Source of the DNA: Triglochin maritima
Lineage: Eukaryota; Streptophyta; Magnoliopsida; Alismatales; Juncaginaceae
Length of the DNA stretch: 64,000 bases
Assembly: GCA_963682175.1 (NCBI GenBank)
Contig: OY821770.1
Location: forward strand, 14,786,501-14,850,500
Reading direction: 5' to 3'
Part shown: piece after piece, positions 45,270 to 56,113 of the stretch
How positions within the stretch are numbered: position 1 is the first letter of the stretch
How the letters are laid out: the number at the start of each line of letters is the position of its first letter
Notes under the pieces: generated by a model
The model's input: the letters and a program-made list of their open reading frames with translations, nothing else
Database searches by the model: none
Told to the model about the DNA's origin: nothing
Position numbers and translations under genes: made by a program

Positions 45270-46102
45270 GCTCGAGTTCTTAAATCAATGAACTCTACAA
45301 GAGAACTCGGCACTGAGAATGTCAAGTTCTCTTGTTGTGAACATGGCATCACCCGTGCCGCGTTCACACCAATAGAACTCCACATCTTTAGTGCCGAGTT
45401 CTATGTTCGTTTGGGTTTTTTATTGCCCCACTTGATATTCCACTCGACTTGAGTTGCCAGGAGAATAGTGATTCAAATAGAACTCGGCACTGAGAGTGCC
45501 GAGTTCTATTTGAATCACTATTCTACTGGGGCTCATATCGTGCATGAGACGATTGACGCGCCAGGAGAAGTTACTTAAATACAACTCGGTGTCCTAGTTG
45601 TCGAGTTCTAAAGTAATAAGTCGGTGTTGGTAACGCCGAGTTCACTTAAAAAAGATAACTTGGCGTTACCAACGCCGAGTTCTGGAGGTGTATAAAAGCA
45701 GTCAGACGCCCCCCTCTCCCTCACGTCGGGTTCTCGTGATTTTAAGGTTAGGGTTTCGATTTTTTTTCGTTTTCCACCGTTTTCTTGCCTTTTTATGTAT
45801 TAGGATGATATACATTGGTGTTTTATGTATGATTGTAGTGTTTTTGTTGGTTTAGGAACCCGTTTTGTTGTTTTATGTATGCATTTTGGGTTTTTAGGCA
45901 AAATATCTTATTTCTTGTTTGATAGTTGATTATTGAATTTAGTTTTGTTGATTATAGGTTTACGATTGTTGATTAGTTTACAATCGTTTGCTACTACACT
46001 CGATTGAGGTAAATTCTAAAACATTTAAGTATTTTCAACTTTTTAAGTATTTAGTAATGAAGAACAATCATCTCACTTGAACACATTTTCAAATATTTAG
46101 GT
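45270..46102 (+). promoter_or_regulatory. Internal copy of the TIR promoter and leader, upstream of MURA
   Basis: GAACTCGGCAC/GTGCCGAGTTC dyads and a TTGCCAGGAGAA hairpin arm match the inner half of the left TIR. TATAAAAG at 45691-45698 and AAGGTTAGGGTTTCG match the PMD promoter and leader. Matching continues through ATGTATTAGGATGATATACA and CGTTTGCTACTACACTCGA to CATCTCACTTG, just before each start codon. The two genes of the element thus share one duplicated promoter-leader unit of about 700-800 bp. Confidence 0.85.
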
Positions 46103-48859
46103 ATGGATAAAGATGATGAAAGATCTTTGTTGGTCATGTATAACGGGAAATTAGAATGTAACGGAGATATGGCAGAATACACAGGATCTGACCGCAAATT
46201 GGTAGTTGTTCCGTTGAACATCAAATATGAGGATTTAATGGATGTTATAAGATCTGAATGTTCTTATCCACACAATATGTTTGATGTCAAGTTGACGGCG
46301 AAATTGTCATTAAACAATGATTGGACATACGTTCCATTAACCAATGATAGGTCGGTTTATGGATTGATGCGTTTGTTTAAACGGATGTCTGTGGTTGGAG
46401 TGTATGTGGAAGCTGAACCTAAAGTGCCCGACCCTACGCTGACAACGAACACTCATTCGCCGGAGTATGGTTCAGTAAGGTCGACCGGTTGGGACTGTGG
46501 AATAGATTTGAATATAAGTCTAAATCCTACAACCAAAGTTCCAGCATACCAGCAAATTCCATTTTTCCAATCGCATAACTTCCAAACATGCACCGAATGG
46601 CCAGAAAATGCGTGTGACAAACCTTCCAGCAGTGCAAATCCTTATCCTGGTTTGTCGCAATTTGAACTCACGCATTACAGTCATGATGAGTTTGCTGGAA
46701 GAGCTGGACCATCCACCTCATATCCCTACCTTGGGCTTGGTTTGTCAGTTGTTGACCCAATTAATTTTAGTCGACCAGAAGGCCTGGAAGAGATGCATAG
46801 CGTTCAAGACGATGACACTGAGGAATTAGGGGATTACAGCACACCCTTCGCTGTAGAAGATGAACCTGAAGGTGTTTCTGCTAATGAAGTCGTTCCAAAG
46901 ACGCAGGATGTCATATATGCGATGGGACAATCCATAAACCGTGAAGACGACGACGTTGTTGATGATGCAGTTGCTAACAACGACATGGTTCCAACTCTTA
47001 ATGAACTTTCCGATATCTTCGAGGACGACAACTGGATAGAGAATTCGGTAATTGAACACTCATTCTTCGATGCTGCGAACAATTTGGAATGGAGTGATTG
47101 GCATACAGAAGATGGTCGTTTTTTCTGGGATAAACGAATTTTCCCAACGAAAGATGATTTGGTTCATGCTCTGCAATCGTGGCACATTAAAAAGTTTGTT
47201 CAGTATTCAGTTGTGGTTTCTTCAACAAAATGGTATACTGTTCATTGTATTCGTCGTGATGAAGATAAGTGCAAATGGCGTCTACATGCGTCTGTTCCAA
47301 AAGGCTGCAGATATTTTCAAGTTAAAACATACGACGCCGGGCACACTTGTTCCAATCCGATATTGCTAAACGACAACAAACAATGTAGTGTTAATTTTGT
47401 ATGCGACTTGATAATGCCATCTGTTAGAACTAAGTTCACAATTACTCATGCTGCAATAATGGAAAGGGTGAAGACCAAATACTCACTTGAAATCGGTTAC
47501 GCTAAAGCATGGCATGCTAGGCAAAAAGCGTTGAACTGAATATATGGTGCCGAAGAAGGCAGTTTTAAAGATTTGCGAAGGTTCGTCACAGTTCTTTGTC
47601 AGAACAATGAAGGATGTGTTGTCGAAATAGAGTCTGTCCAGGTAAATTCAGACGAGGAGATGTTTAAGTGTGTGTTTTGGGCGTTCGGGCCTTCAATTAG
47701 TGGGTTTCATTATTGTAGACTTGTTGTCAGTGTGGATGGAACGCACCTCTATAGCAAATATAGAGGTTTATTGCTAATTGCTGTGGGCACGGATGCAAAC
47801 AACTGAATTTTTCCTTTGGCATTTGCTGTTATAGAGAGCGAGAATACAAAGTCGTGGACGTGGTTCCTTCATTTGCTGGCAAGTAGAGTTACAAGGCGAC
47901 CCGATTTGTATATTATTACCGACAGATTTTCGGGAATAAATGCTTGTGTGCGAGCCGCATTTCCACCTTCGGAGGGCCATGTACATCGATTCTGTCTTCG
48001 ACACATGAAAGCAAATCTTGCTAAACATCGAAATTGCAAAGAAAGATTGGGACAAATCAAGTTTTACGAAGCGGGTAAAACTCATTCATTTATGAAATTT
48101 GAAGAGCTAATGAAGGCTATTGCAAAGGAACATAAACCAATATACGAGTGGATTCACCATCAAGGTCCTTTGGAAAGATGGACTTGTTGTCACGACGGGG
48201 GTCGACGTTTCGGATGTATGACAACAAACATGTCAGAAAGCTTCAACAATGTCTTACGAGGGGCACGTGGTATGCCAATTACAACCATGATTTTGATGAC
48301 CTTTCTCCGCTTGAACAAATTCTTTGTTAAAAGAAGGGACGTCGCCGAGTCGTTGAATGAAACATATGTACCGACAGTCCACACTGTGGTGATGGCAAAC
48401 AATAATATGGCCAGAACACATACAGTAACTCGGTACCACCAGCTGATGTACCAGGTTGAAGCCAATGACCAGAAAAAATACCTCGTGAAATTTGAAGAAG
48501 GAGTTATTACTTGCACTTGTGGATACATAATTGCAATGCACGTCCCATGTTCACATGTACTAGCAGTTTGCAGTGGCAGACATGCAAATGTCAACACTTC
48601 ACATTTGGTGTCCCCGTATTATGAGGTTCAAATGTACAGGGAGGCGTACAAACCGATATTTATCCCAATTCCTGATGTGAGGTATTGGCCAGATTGAGGC
48701 AACATCACAATGAAGCCTCCCCAAACCAAAAGACCTCCCGGTCGGCCTAGATCAACGTGAATCCGAAATGAGATGGATGAACACTCTGGAAGAAGGGTAA
48801 GGTGTGGGAGATGCGGCGGTATAGGGCATAACCGAAAGCGATGCAAGGAACCTATATAG
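46103..48859 (+). pseudogene. MURA-like MULE transposase with four in-frame TGA codons
   Basis: One frame of 918 codons from ATG 46103 to TAG 48857 is interrupted only by TGA at 47537, 47804, 48695 and 48758. An N-terminal PB1-like segment lies within codons 1-120. The MuDR DNA-binding region (FWDKRIFPTKDDLVHAL ... KCKWRLHASV) is at about 345-400. The catalytic region has Asp in VVSVDGTHL (about 545), Asp in IITDRFSGI (about 607) and Glu in NMSESFN (about 712). A SWIM zinc finger (CTCGYIIAMHVPCSH) is near 810-825, and a CCHC knuckle (CGRCGGIGHNRKRC) is close to the end. In MULEs this enzyme binds the TIRs and moves the element. The stops prevent a full product. Confidence 0.92.
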
Positions 48860-49059
48860 CAAAATATTTTTTATGTGAGACCAATGAATGTAAGAGTTGA
48901 TTAATTGTAAGACTTGTAATGTATTTTGTTATGACTTGAATGAATGTACGACTTAAATCCTTTTTAAGAGTTGATTAATTGTAAGACGAATGAATGTAAT
49001 GTATTTTTTGGGACCGCAAATTGGCCTACTTCAGCCTATTAAACTCACTTTTTTTTAAG
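48860..49059 (+). other. MURA 3' region
   Basis: Repeats of GAATGTAAGAGTTGATTAATTG-like units. A T-rich run (49050) leads into the right TIR. Confidence 0.5.
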
Positions 49060-49511
49060 TGAACTCGGTGTTACTAACGTCGAGTTCTTCCTTTAGAACT
49101 CGGCACTGAGAGTGCTGAGTTCTATTTAAGTAATTGTTCTCCTGGCAATCGTCTCATGCACGATCTGATCGCCAGGAGAACAGTTTCTTAAATAGAACTC
49201 GGCACTCTCAGTGCCGAGTTCTATTTGTATCACCTCAGTAAAAAATGTCAAAAGATGGCCAATAAAAAACCAAGTAGAACTCGGCATCGCCCATGCCGAG
49301 TTCTACCAAAGTTGAACTAAGCATCACCAGTGTCGAGTGCTCAGAAGATGAACTCGGCACTGGGGATGCCGAGTTCTCTATGAACAAAAAAACAAAACCC
49401 ACCGCCGCCACGTGTCACCACATGGTAGCAGCGGGTCTAGTTTGAAAATTACTTTTGATGGAGGTTTATTTTGGCAATTTTTTAAAAAAAAAATATTTTG
49501 AAAAAAATTCC
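49060..49511 (-). repeat. MULE right terminal inverted repeat
   Basis: Complement of the left TIR. It contains a large nested palindrome at about 49096-49225 whose outer arms are AGAACTCGGCACTGAGAGTG and its complement and whose inner arms are GTTCTCCTGGCRATC. Confidence 0.9.
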
Positions 49512-49520
49512 ATAATTTAT

Positions 49521-50929
49521 AGCCAAGAAAAGTCAAAAAAAAGAAACAATTTATATAAACAATTAATTTTCAAAAGTTAAACCTAGACAATGATATTTAT
49601 ATTATTTTCTAACATGTCCATTTATTTATGAGGTTGCGAAATCCATCCATTTAAAAACTATTCATAACTTACAATCCTAGGCATCAAAAGTTTTACATTT
49701 AAAAGAATTGGTTAACCAATTTGTGGACCAAATCACCAAAATTCAATATAGTTCCATCTTTTGTCGGATTTAATATGATTGTATTCCAAATTTAGTCTCA
49801 TTCTTTGGGGGTGTTTGTGCACAAGAAGCAGGTGGAATATTGATTCTAGGAGTCAAATGGAAAATAATAGAAAGTAGAATCCAACAGAATTAAAATTCAT
49901 TTTGACTAAATTCTATTGTTTATGCCTGTAACTGGAATATGATGGGATTCAAATTCTGTTGTTTGTGCAGGTTATCTAAGTCTAAGGACGGATCTGACCC
50001 ATAGAAGGATGGAATTTGTCCCTCGCAGAGATGGCTGGAAAAGGAGTCGCATGAGGTGGCTGGAAAAAGGGTCGCCGTAGGTGGGTGGAGGTGACCAGTA
50101 AAGGAGTCGTGGGATAGTCCCATCCCTCGCCGTTCCGTCCTGCGATGCATTTTCCAGCCACCTGTGACGATCCCTTTTCCAACAACATCTGGTAACACAT
50201 GTTGCAACCACCTCCGGCCACCCTTTTTCCAGTCACCTCCAGCGACACTTCCTCCGGCCACCTGCTTCTTGTGCACAAACACCGGAGGTTACCAGAGGGG
50301 TTGTTTCCGGAAAAAGGGTCGCCAGAGGTGGACAGAGGGGTTGCCGGAGGTGGTCAGAGAGGGTGAGGGATGTCACTGGAGAAGTGGAAATGGGCTAGAG
50401 TTGAAAGATTGAGATTTCCCTTACTTTCTCGAGAGGGTGAGAAAATGGAAAGGTAAAAATCATTTATACTTTGGAATCTAAAAGAAACATCTTTTCTTTT
50501 CCCTTGCGTGGCACAAACACTAGAAAAAGTTTTAGTCAAAGGGAATTTACTTTATTTTCCCTTGAAATCCTTATTCACAACCCCTCTTGTCTACAAATAT
50601 AATCTCGATCATTATAGGTTTCGATGCTCTTCACACTCAATGGAAAATGTTTTTTAAGTTCTTTCTTATAACTTCTCTCCACCTCCTCGTATTCTTCATT
50701 GTTTCCCTTAATCGAATGTAACTAGTCATATCTGAGTGATTAAAAAAGTTTCTATCAGGGAATACAACAATGGGGATCATGCCACTCAATAATTGTAGAG
50801 CTTTAGAGTTGTGGAAGACGATTTCATGTTAAGGTAACGAATCTTGAAAAATATTTTTGTTCATAAGACACTTATAAAAATCTTTACATACCATACGGAG
50901 CCAACGAACTTTATCACAACTAGATAAGA
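49521..50929. other. Region with an inverted-repeat element and no clear gene
   Basis: GGTGTTTGTGCACAAGAAGC (from about 49807) recurs inverted at about 50264-50283, and a shorter partner GGCACAAACAC lies at 50511-50521. This suggests a MITE of 480 or 715 bp. The middle has a GGTGGCCGGAGG-type minisatellite (50020-50370) that creates spurious open frames on both strands. No target duplication was found. The rest, 50600-50929, is unremarkable. Confidence 0.5.
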
Positions 50930-51149
50930 CTGGAGGATTTGGTCCCGGGTGCACTCTTCTTCGAGCGCCACCCACTCAGCACCCCTCAAGGCCCTAAAAT
51001 GCAAACATGATAATATGTATGAGTTTTCATAGCGAAAACTTTGTATACCTAGCCCCCTATAAATACATCAATATACAATGCATGACCTAGAATACCACCA
51101 AATAATGCAATAAGTAACCGTCCACTCCAGGAGCAATAAGGGACAACAG
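50930..51149 (-). repeat. C-type LTR fragment, part 1
   Basis: Matches the element C LTR from about 26650 onward (GATTTGGTCCCGGGT, GCCCTAAAATGCAAACATGATA). It continues at 53094 after a solo LTR. The left end is truncated. Confidence 0.75.
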
Positions 51150-53093
51150 TGAAGGGAATGTGTTCTAAAAGTTTTACTTTGATATGTAAATTATTATGAA
51201 TTAAATGTGCAAACATTTTTGTTCCTTGATTAATGTATGTGTCTTTTGGAAGTGTTAAGGAAGAGACTCTTGGTACTTAACCGTAGAGCTCTAAAAGATA
51301 ATGGTTTACATAAATCAAAAGTTATTCACAATCATGGTAATTAACATGGACATTAATTACCGAGATAAGATTGTCGTGTTGGTCATCGATTAATGTAGCT
51401 CTACAAATATTTAACGACACGAGTATATGAAATAGGAAAATGGTTACTTTTATATATTGAATAGACCTGGCAAGTGAAACATTATGGAATTATGTTATGT
51501 GTCATTAATGTTTACACTATGTCTTGAATCCTAAGATATGAGACTAATGTCTTTTCACATAAGAAGTGTTCAATTTGATTATTGTCAAAAGCTATCAGTA
51601 AGCATAGTGATAAATGTGATAATTGGTTGAGTTTGACTTGTGCTGGAGAAGATAGCTAGTCAAAAGATTATCGTTACCCTCTTAATTTGAGTGATGATAT
51701 TAGTGGGCCCTTGCTAAAGCAAAATTATAATGTGTACAATGTGACTTGAGTTTAATTACATATTTATAATTAGCTTAAGAGATCAATAAATGAATATATA
51801 ATACAAAGATGACACATTTCTACGTTGTATATATTCTTAATATCATGACACAAGGGATAAACACAAGTGGTGCACTTACATCACTAAAGGCATCGTGTTT
51901 GGTTCGAGTGGACTAAGACATTTATGCTAATTGGGTAACTATAATGTGTAGCTAGATAGCACTTATAGTTAGAGATATTTAGTATTTAATAGCACTGTCA
52001 ATTTAGCTTAGATCCTTCTATAGGTCACACCACAAAACTGGGGAAAAAGAAGCTTGATTTTGAGTTCATATGATGTGTCGGGTTTCATGTGAAAATGGAC
52101 ACATGTGGTGAATCAATAAAATCAATATGTCATGAAAATTGACATAATTAGAATCATGAATAAATTCATATGGGATGTATGTATTACAGGGTGTAATAGC
52201 TTGACATTGCATAAGATAATATATTACTTGATATATGAATTCTCTAAAAACCCCAAGGATCAAAATTTTGTTGGATATTGATCCAAAATTTGATAAAAGA
52301 AAAAATAGGGCAAAACGGTTGAACGTTTTGCTAAAACGGTCGACCAGTGAACAATAATTTCTGGGTTCGTTTTCAAAACGTTTTGAAAACTGTCAACCCG
52401 TTTGGCATTCAGTTCAACCGAAAAATAACATGGACTTTTTTTGTTGCATAACGGTCGACCTTTTTGGAATTTCGTTCAACCGAAAAGTATCAGGAACTTT
52501 TCTAGATAACCAAACGGTCGACCGGTTGGCAATTTTGTTCGACCGTTTGACACAATTTTGCTTGAATTATTAAGAGAATAATGTTGATCATGGGCTAGAT
52601 TAATTCCAGCTGTGGTCAAACGGTTGCGAGGATGAGTATGTGGAAAATTGTGATTGGTTTAAGGGAGGATATAAATAGGTCCTCTCACCCTACTTGTTTG
52701 AAGGTTAATTCAAAATTCTCTCTCCCTAATCTCTCCACTAATCCATCCGAAATTCTCTTAATTAGTTAGAGGTTATAGAGATTAAATCTCGTCGAGCTTT
52801 AAAAGGGATTATTAGCTTGATTTAGAGATTGCGTTGGCTAGCTCCTTTCTCTCAAATCTTGTTTAGAGTTTAGTGAACACTTGGAGGGGGATTGGTGGGC
52901 GGTTCGACGATTAGAGAACATTTGGGTATGATCCTCTCTTCTTTGTTTATTTTAATATATGTAGATTTGCATGATATTAGAATAAACACAAAATAATGTA
53001 CATGAAATCACTGAAAATGTGAAAATCGATCTTGTATGCCTCTATGAAAATTTTAAAAATATACACATACAGAGAGGGACACGAAATCCAACA
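51150..53093 (+). mobile_element. Copia solo LTR 1 (D family)
   Basis: Starts TGAAGGGAATGTGTTCTAAA and ends CGAAATCCAACA, 1944 bp. It matches the 3' LTR of element D in opposite orientation. TATA (GATATAAATAGG) is at about 52668. CGGTCGACC-type palindromes stand at 52310-52560. No internal region is present. The target duplication is not recognisable. Confidence 0.8.
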
Positions 53094-53751
53094 ATCCCAC
53101 CAACAATATAGGGTCCCACAAGGGTACCTACCGCAGGCACATGGGCCTTACTAAGAGAACGCAACGCACCCTACACGCGGCTATACTAATCATGAGGATT
53201 CGGTGAGGGTCGCACGCACTTCCACATCACAGATACAGATCTAATCTCGTGGACCTTGTCACATCCGCCAAAGTTATCTCTTTGATCGGTTATACTCGTC
53301 GGGGTGTGCCACAGACGAGCGATCACATCTGCCGTAAAAATCGTCGGTCGGTCATCTCCACCGCCATCAAGGTCGGTCGGTCATCTTGCTCCATGGAGCT
53401 GCATAACAACGCAATGTATTGAGATTTGCAATCCCTCAGGTCTGCTACCTAGGTGATTCCATGAAATGCACATGCTATACAAAAGCTCATAAATATAAGG
53501 TGGCACATGTACCAAGTGTCCATACTGTTTTTCCCGATGATCCCTCTGCAAAAGCTCATCGCACCAACCGTCACCTCCCGACTTACTCTCAAGGCTGGGA
53601 CACGGGTTTCCAAGGAAAACAACATGACACAAGACAAGAATCCAATTTAGGGAACCAACAGTCGACCGAAATTGGTAAATTGGTCAATCGTTTCCTTATG
53701 AATAGGAAAACGTTCGAACAGAAGCACAAGTTAGTCAAACACTGGGGCTAC
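53094..53751 (-). repeat. C-type LTR fragment, part 2
   Basis: Resumes the element C LTR (CCCACCAACAATATAGGGTCCC ... GTTTCCTTATGAATAGG). It carries ACAGTCGACCG near 53660. It continues at 55711. Confidence 0.75.
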
Positions 53752-55710
53752 TGTAGGATTTCGTGCCCTACACTTGTGTATATTTTTTTAAAATTAACAA
53801 GCATTTAGGATTGGGTTTCATATTTTTCAAAAAAATTACATGCACAAAATTCCTTATTGTATTTCAATATATGTATTTAACTATTTAATATTGAAATACG
53901 TAGAAAGGATCATACCTAGGGGATTATTGAATCCCTTTTACCAACAAGGAGAACGTTGCACGTCGGATCGCCTCGGAATTCCTCCAAGTGTTCACCAAAC
54001 TCTAAACAAGATTAGAGAGATCGGAGCTTGCCAATCAATCTCTAAATCAAGGCTAGAATCAAGCTAATTACCCATTTGATGCTCCTGAGAATTTAATCTC
54101 CCAAACAGTCAATTAACAAGGGTATTTTCGGATGGATTTGGTGGATAAATATGGAGAGGAGAATTTTGCATTCATATATGTGAACAAATAGGGGAGCAGG
54201 GACCTATTTATAAGGCTTCTTCCATCCCACATCATGTGTAACTCAATTACACATGATCCCTTGTTTTTAGCTCCTCAAAACCAATCATATTTCGACACGT
54301 ATTCATCCTTTACCCACCTCTAACCGAATTGAAACAATTTCAACCCATGATCAAAGAATTTCTCTTATTAACTCATGCAAAACCGCACGCAAGCGGTCGA
54401 CCGAAAAAGTCAACCGTTCAACCGATTGGTTATAAATCGTCAATTTTGATCGAACCACACATCCAACTGGTCGATCGATTCACCACAACGAAAATCCCTT
54501 GTTTTGGTCGAGCGACACGTCCAAACGGTCAAGCCAAAATGGTCGACCATCTCAATCAGAAAAATCCCTGATTTCGGTCTAACAAAATTTGATCTTTGGG
54601 GTTTTAGGATATTTATATTTTATAATGTTACCAACCATATTATAATATGTAATAAATTATCATATATAATGTCAAACATTATACCCCACAATATATTTGC
54701 ATCTCATATAAATTTATTGATTATTCTAACCATGTTGTAATCACAACATATTTGATTTTAATATTTTACCACATGTATCTCAATACGTCATATAAAATGT
54801 AAAATCAAATTCATTATTTTCCAGTTCTGTGGTGTGACCAATAGGAGTATCTAAGTTATGTTGGTAACGATATAAAATATTTTATATCGTAAACAATAAG
54901 AGGTATCTAGCTACACATTATAGTTACCCAAATAACAAAGATATTTTGCTCACTCAAACTAAACACGATCCATTCAGTGATATGTAATATCACTTGTATC
55001 TATCCCTTGCTTCATGATATTGAGAATATTATACAAAGTAGAAATGTGTCACATTTGTATTGTATCATTTCTTAATCTCTCAAGCTATTTATAAATATGT
55101 AACTATACACAAGTTACATTTTGCACATTATAATTTTACTTTATCAAGGGCCCAGCAATATCAACACTCATGTCAAGAGGGCAATGATAATCTTTTGACA
55201 TATCACATTTTCTCCCACAAGTTATGTATAACCAACTAATACATATATCACTATATGCATTGATAGTTTTTAATAATAATCAAATTATGCACTCCTTATG
55301 TGAAAAATATAAGTCTCATATCTTAGGATTCAAAGACACAATGAAACATTAATAGCACAAACACAATTCCGTAATATTTCATTTGTTACGTCAATTCAAT
55401 ATATGAAAGAAAAATCTTATATATTTCATATACTCATGTTGTTAAATATTTGTAGAGGTACAATATTTCTTTCAACCAACATAATAATCTTAACTCGGTA
55501 ATCAATATTCCATGTTAATTACCATATTTGTGAATTACTTTTGATTTATGTAAACCATCATCTTTTAGAGGTCTACAGTTAAGGACTAAGTGCATATTCC
55601 TTAACACTTCTATAAGACGAATACATTTAATCAAGGAACAAAATGTTCAATACATTCAATTCATAATAAAAGACATATAAAAGTAAAACTTTTACAACAC
55701 ATTACTTTCA
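53752..55710 (-). mobile_element. Copia solo LTR 2 (D family)
   Basis: On the plus strand it begins TGTAGGATTTCGTG and ends ATTACTTTCA, 1959 bp. The flanks GCTAC and GTTAC are a 5-bp duplication with one change. The reversed TATA (CCTATTTATAAGG) is at about 54208, and GGTCGACC-like motifs are at 54390-54560. Confidence 0.82.
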
Positions 55711-56113
55711 GTTACAAATTAAGTTACCAGTCGAACAAGGGTCTAAGGAGATCGACCGTTTAGATAGTCTTAGCCAAGGTAAAACATTAAACAATGAGGA
55801 ACGGTCGGACCCAAAGTGAACACCGTTCGACTGAAAATATCGGGAACTACACAAGTTCGGATTCGTCTGCAACCGGTTTGCACAAAGGTCTATGGGGTGT
55901 CGACCGTTTAGAAGGTCTTGGCCTGAATGTAACGGTCAAACACAAGGGGAAACCCATTCGATCGAAAATATCCGGGATAGCACAAGCCCCCAATAAACTA
56001 CCTCCAATCGACTACCTCCAAGGCATCGGTTGATCGGTGCCTGGGCAATGCCTGGATACATCCGGCAACACCTGGGCGTTGCCTCGGTGTGCCAGCTGGT
56101 GCCTGGTGACAAG
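55711..56113 (-). repeat. C-type LTR fragment, part 3
   Basis: Continues the same LTR (GGTCGACCGTT-like, CAATGCCTGG, GCCTCGGTGTGCCAG) up to the insertion of element D. Its remainder would lie beyond the window. Confidence 0.72.

Larger units (their letters stand above)
34649..49511 (+). mobile_element. Composite Mutator-like element carrying PMD and MURA genes
   Basis: Long terminal inverted repeats of about 450 bp (34649-35100 and 49060-49511) start GGAAAAAATTTCAAAATA and GGAATTTTTTTCAAAATA and are flanked by ATAATTTAT. Two genes run on the plus strand: PMD (35823-45040) and MURA (46103-48859). A partial internal TIR copy with promoter and leader (about 45270-46100) precedes MURA. Subtracting element B, the MULE is about 7.5 kb. 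MURA is disabled, so the element is not autonomous now. Confidence 0.92.

Noticed and set aside
47537..47539. TGA recoding (selenocysteine or readthrough) in MURA
   Set aside because: Four TGA codons at unrelated positions in a transposon pseudogene, with no recoding structure seen. Plants do not use selenocysteine; nonsense decay is simpler.
49920..50282. 120-residue minus-strand frame
   Set aside because: Overlaps a GGTGGCCGGAGG minisatellite between inverted repeats, and several frames are open at once on both strands.
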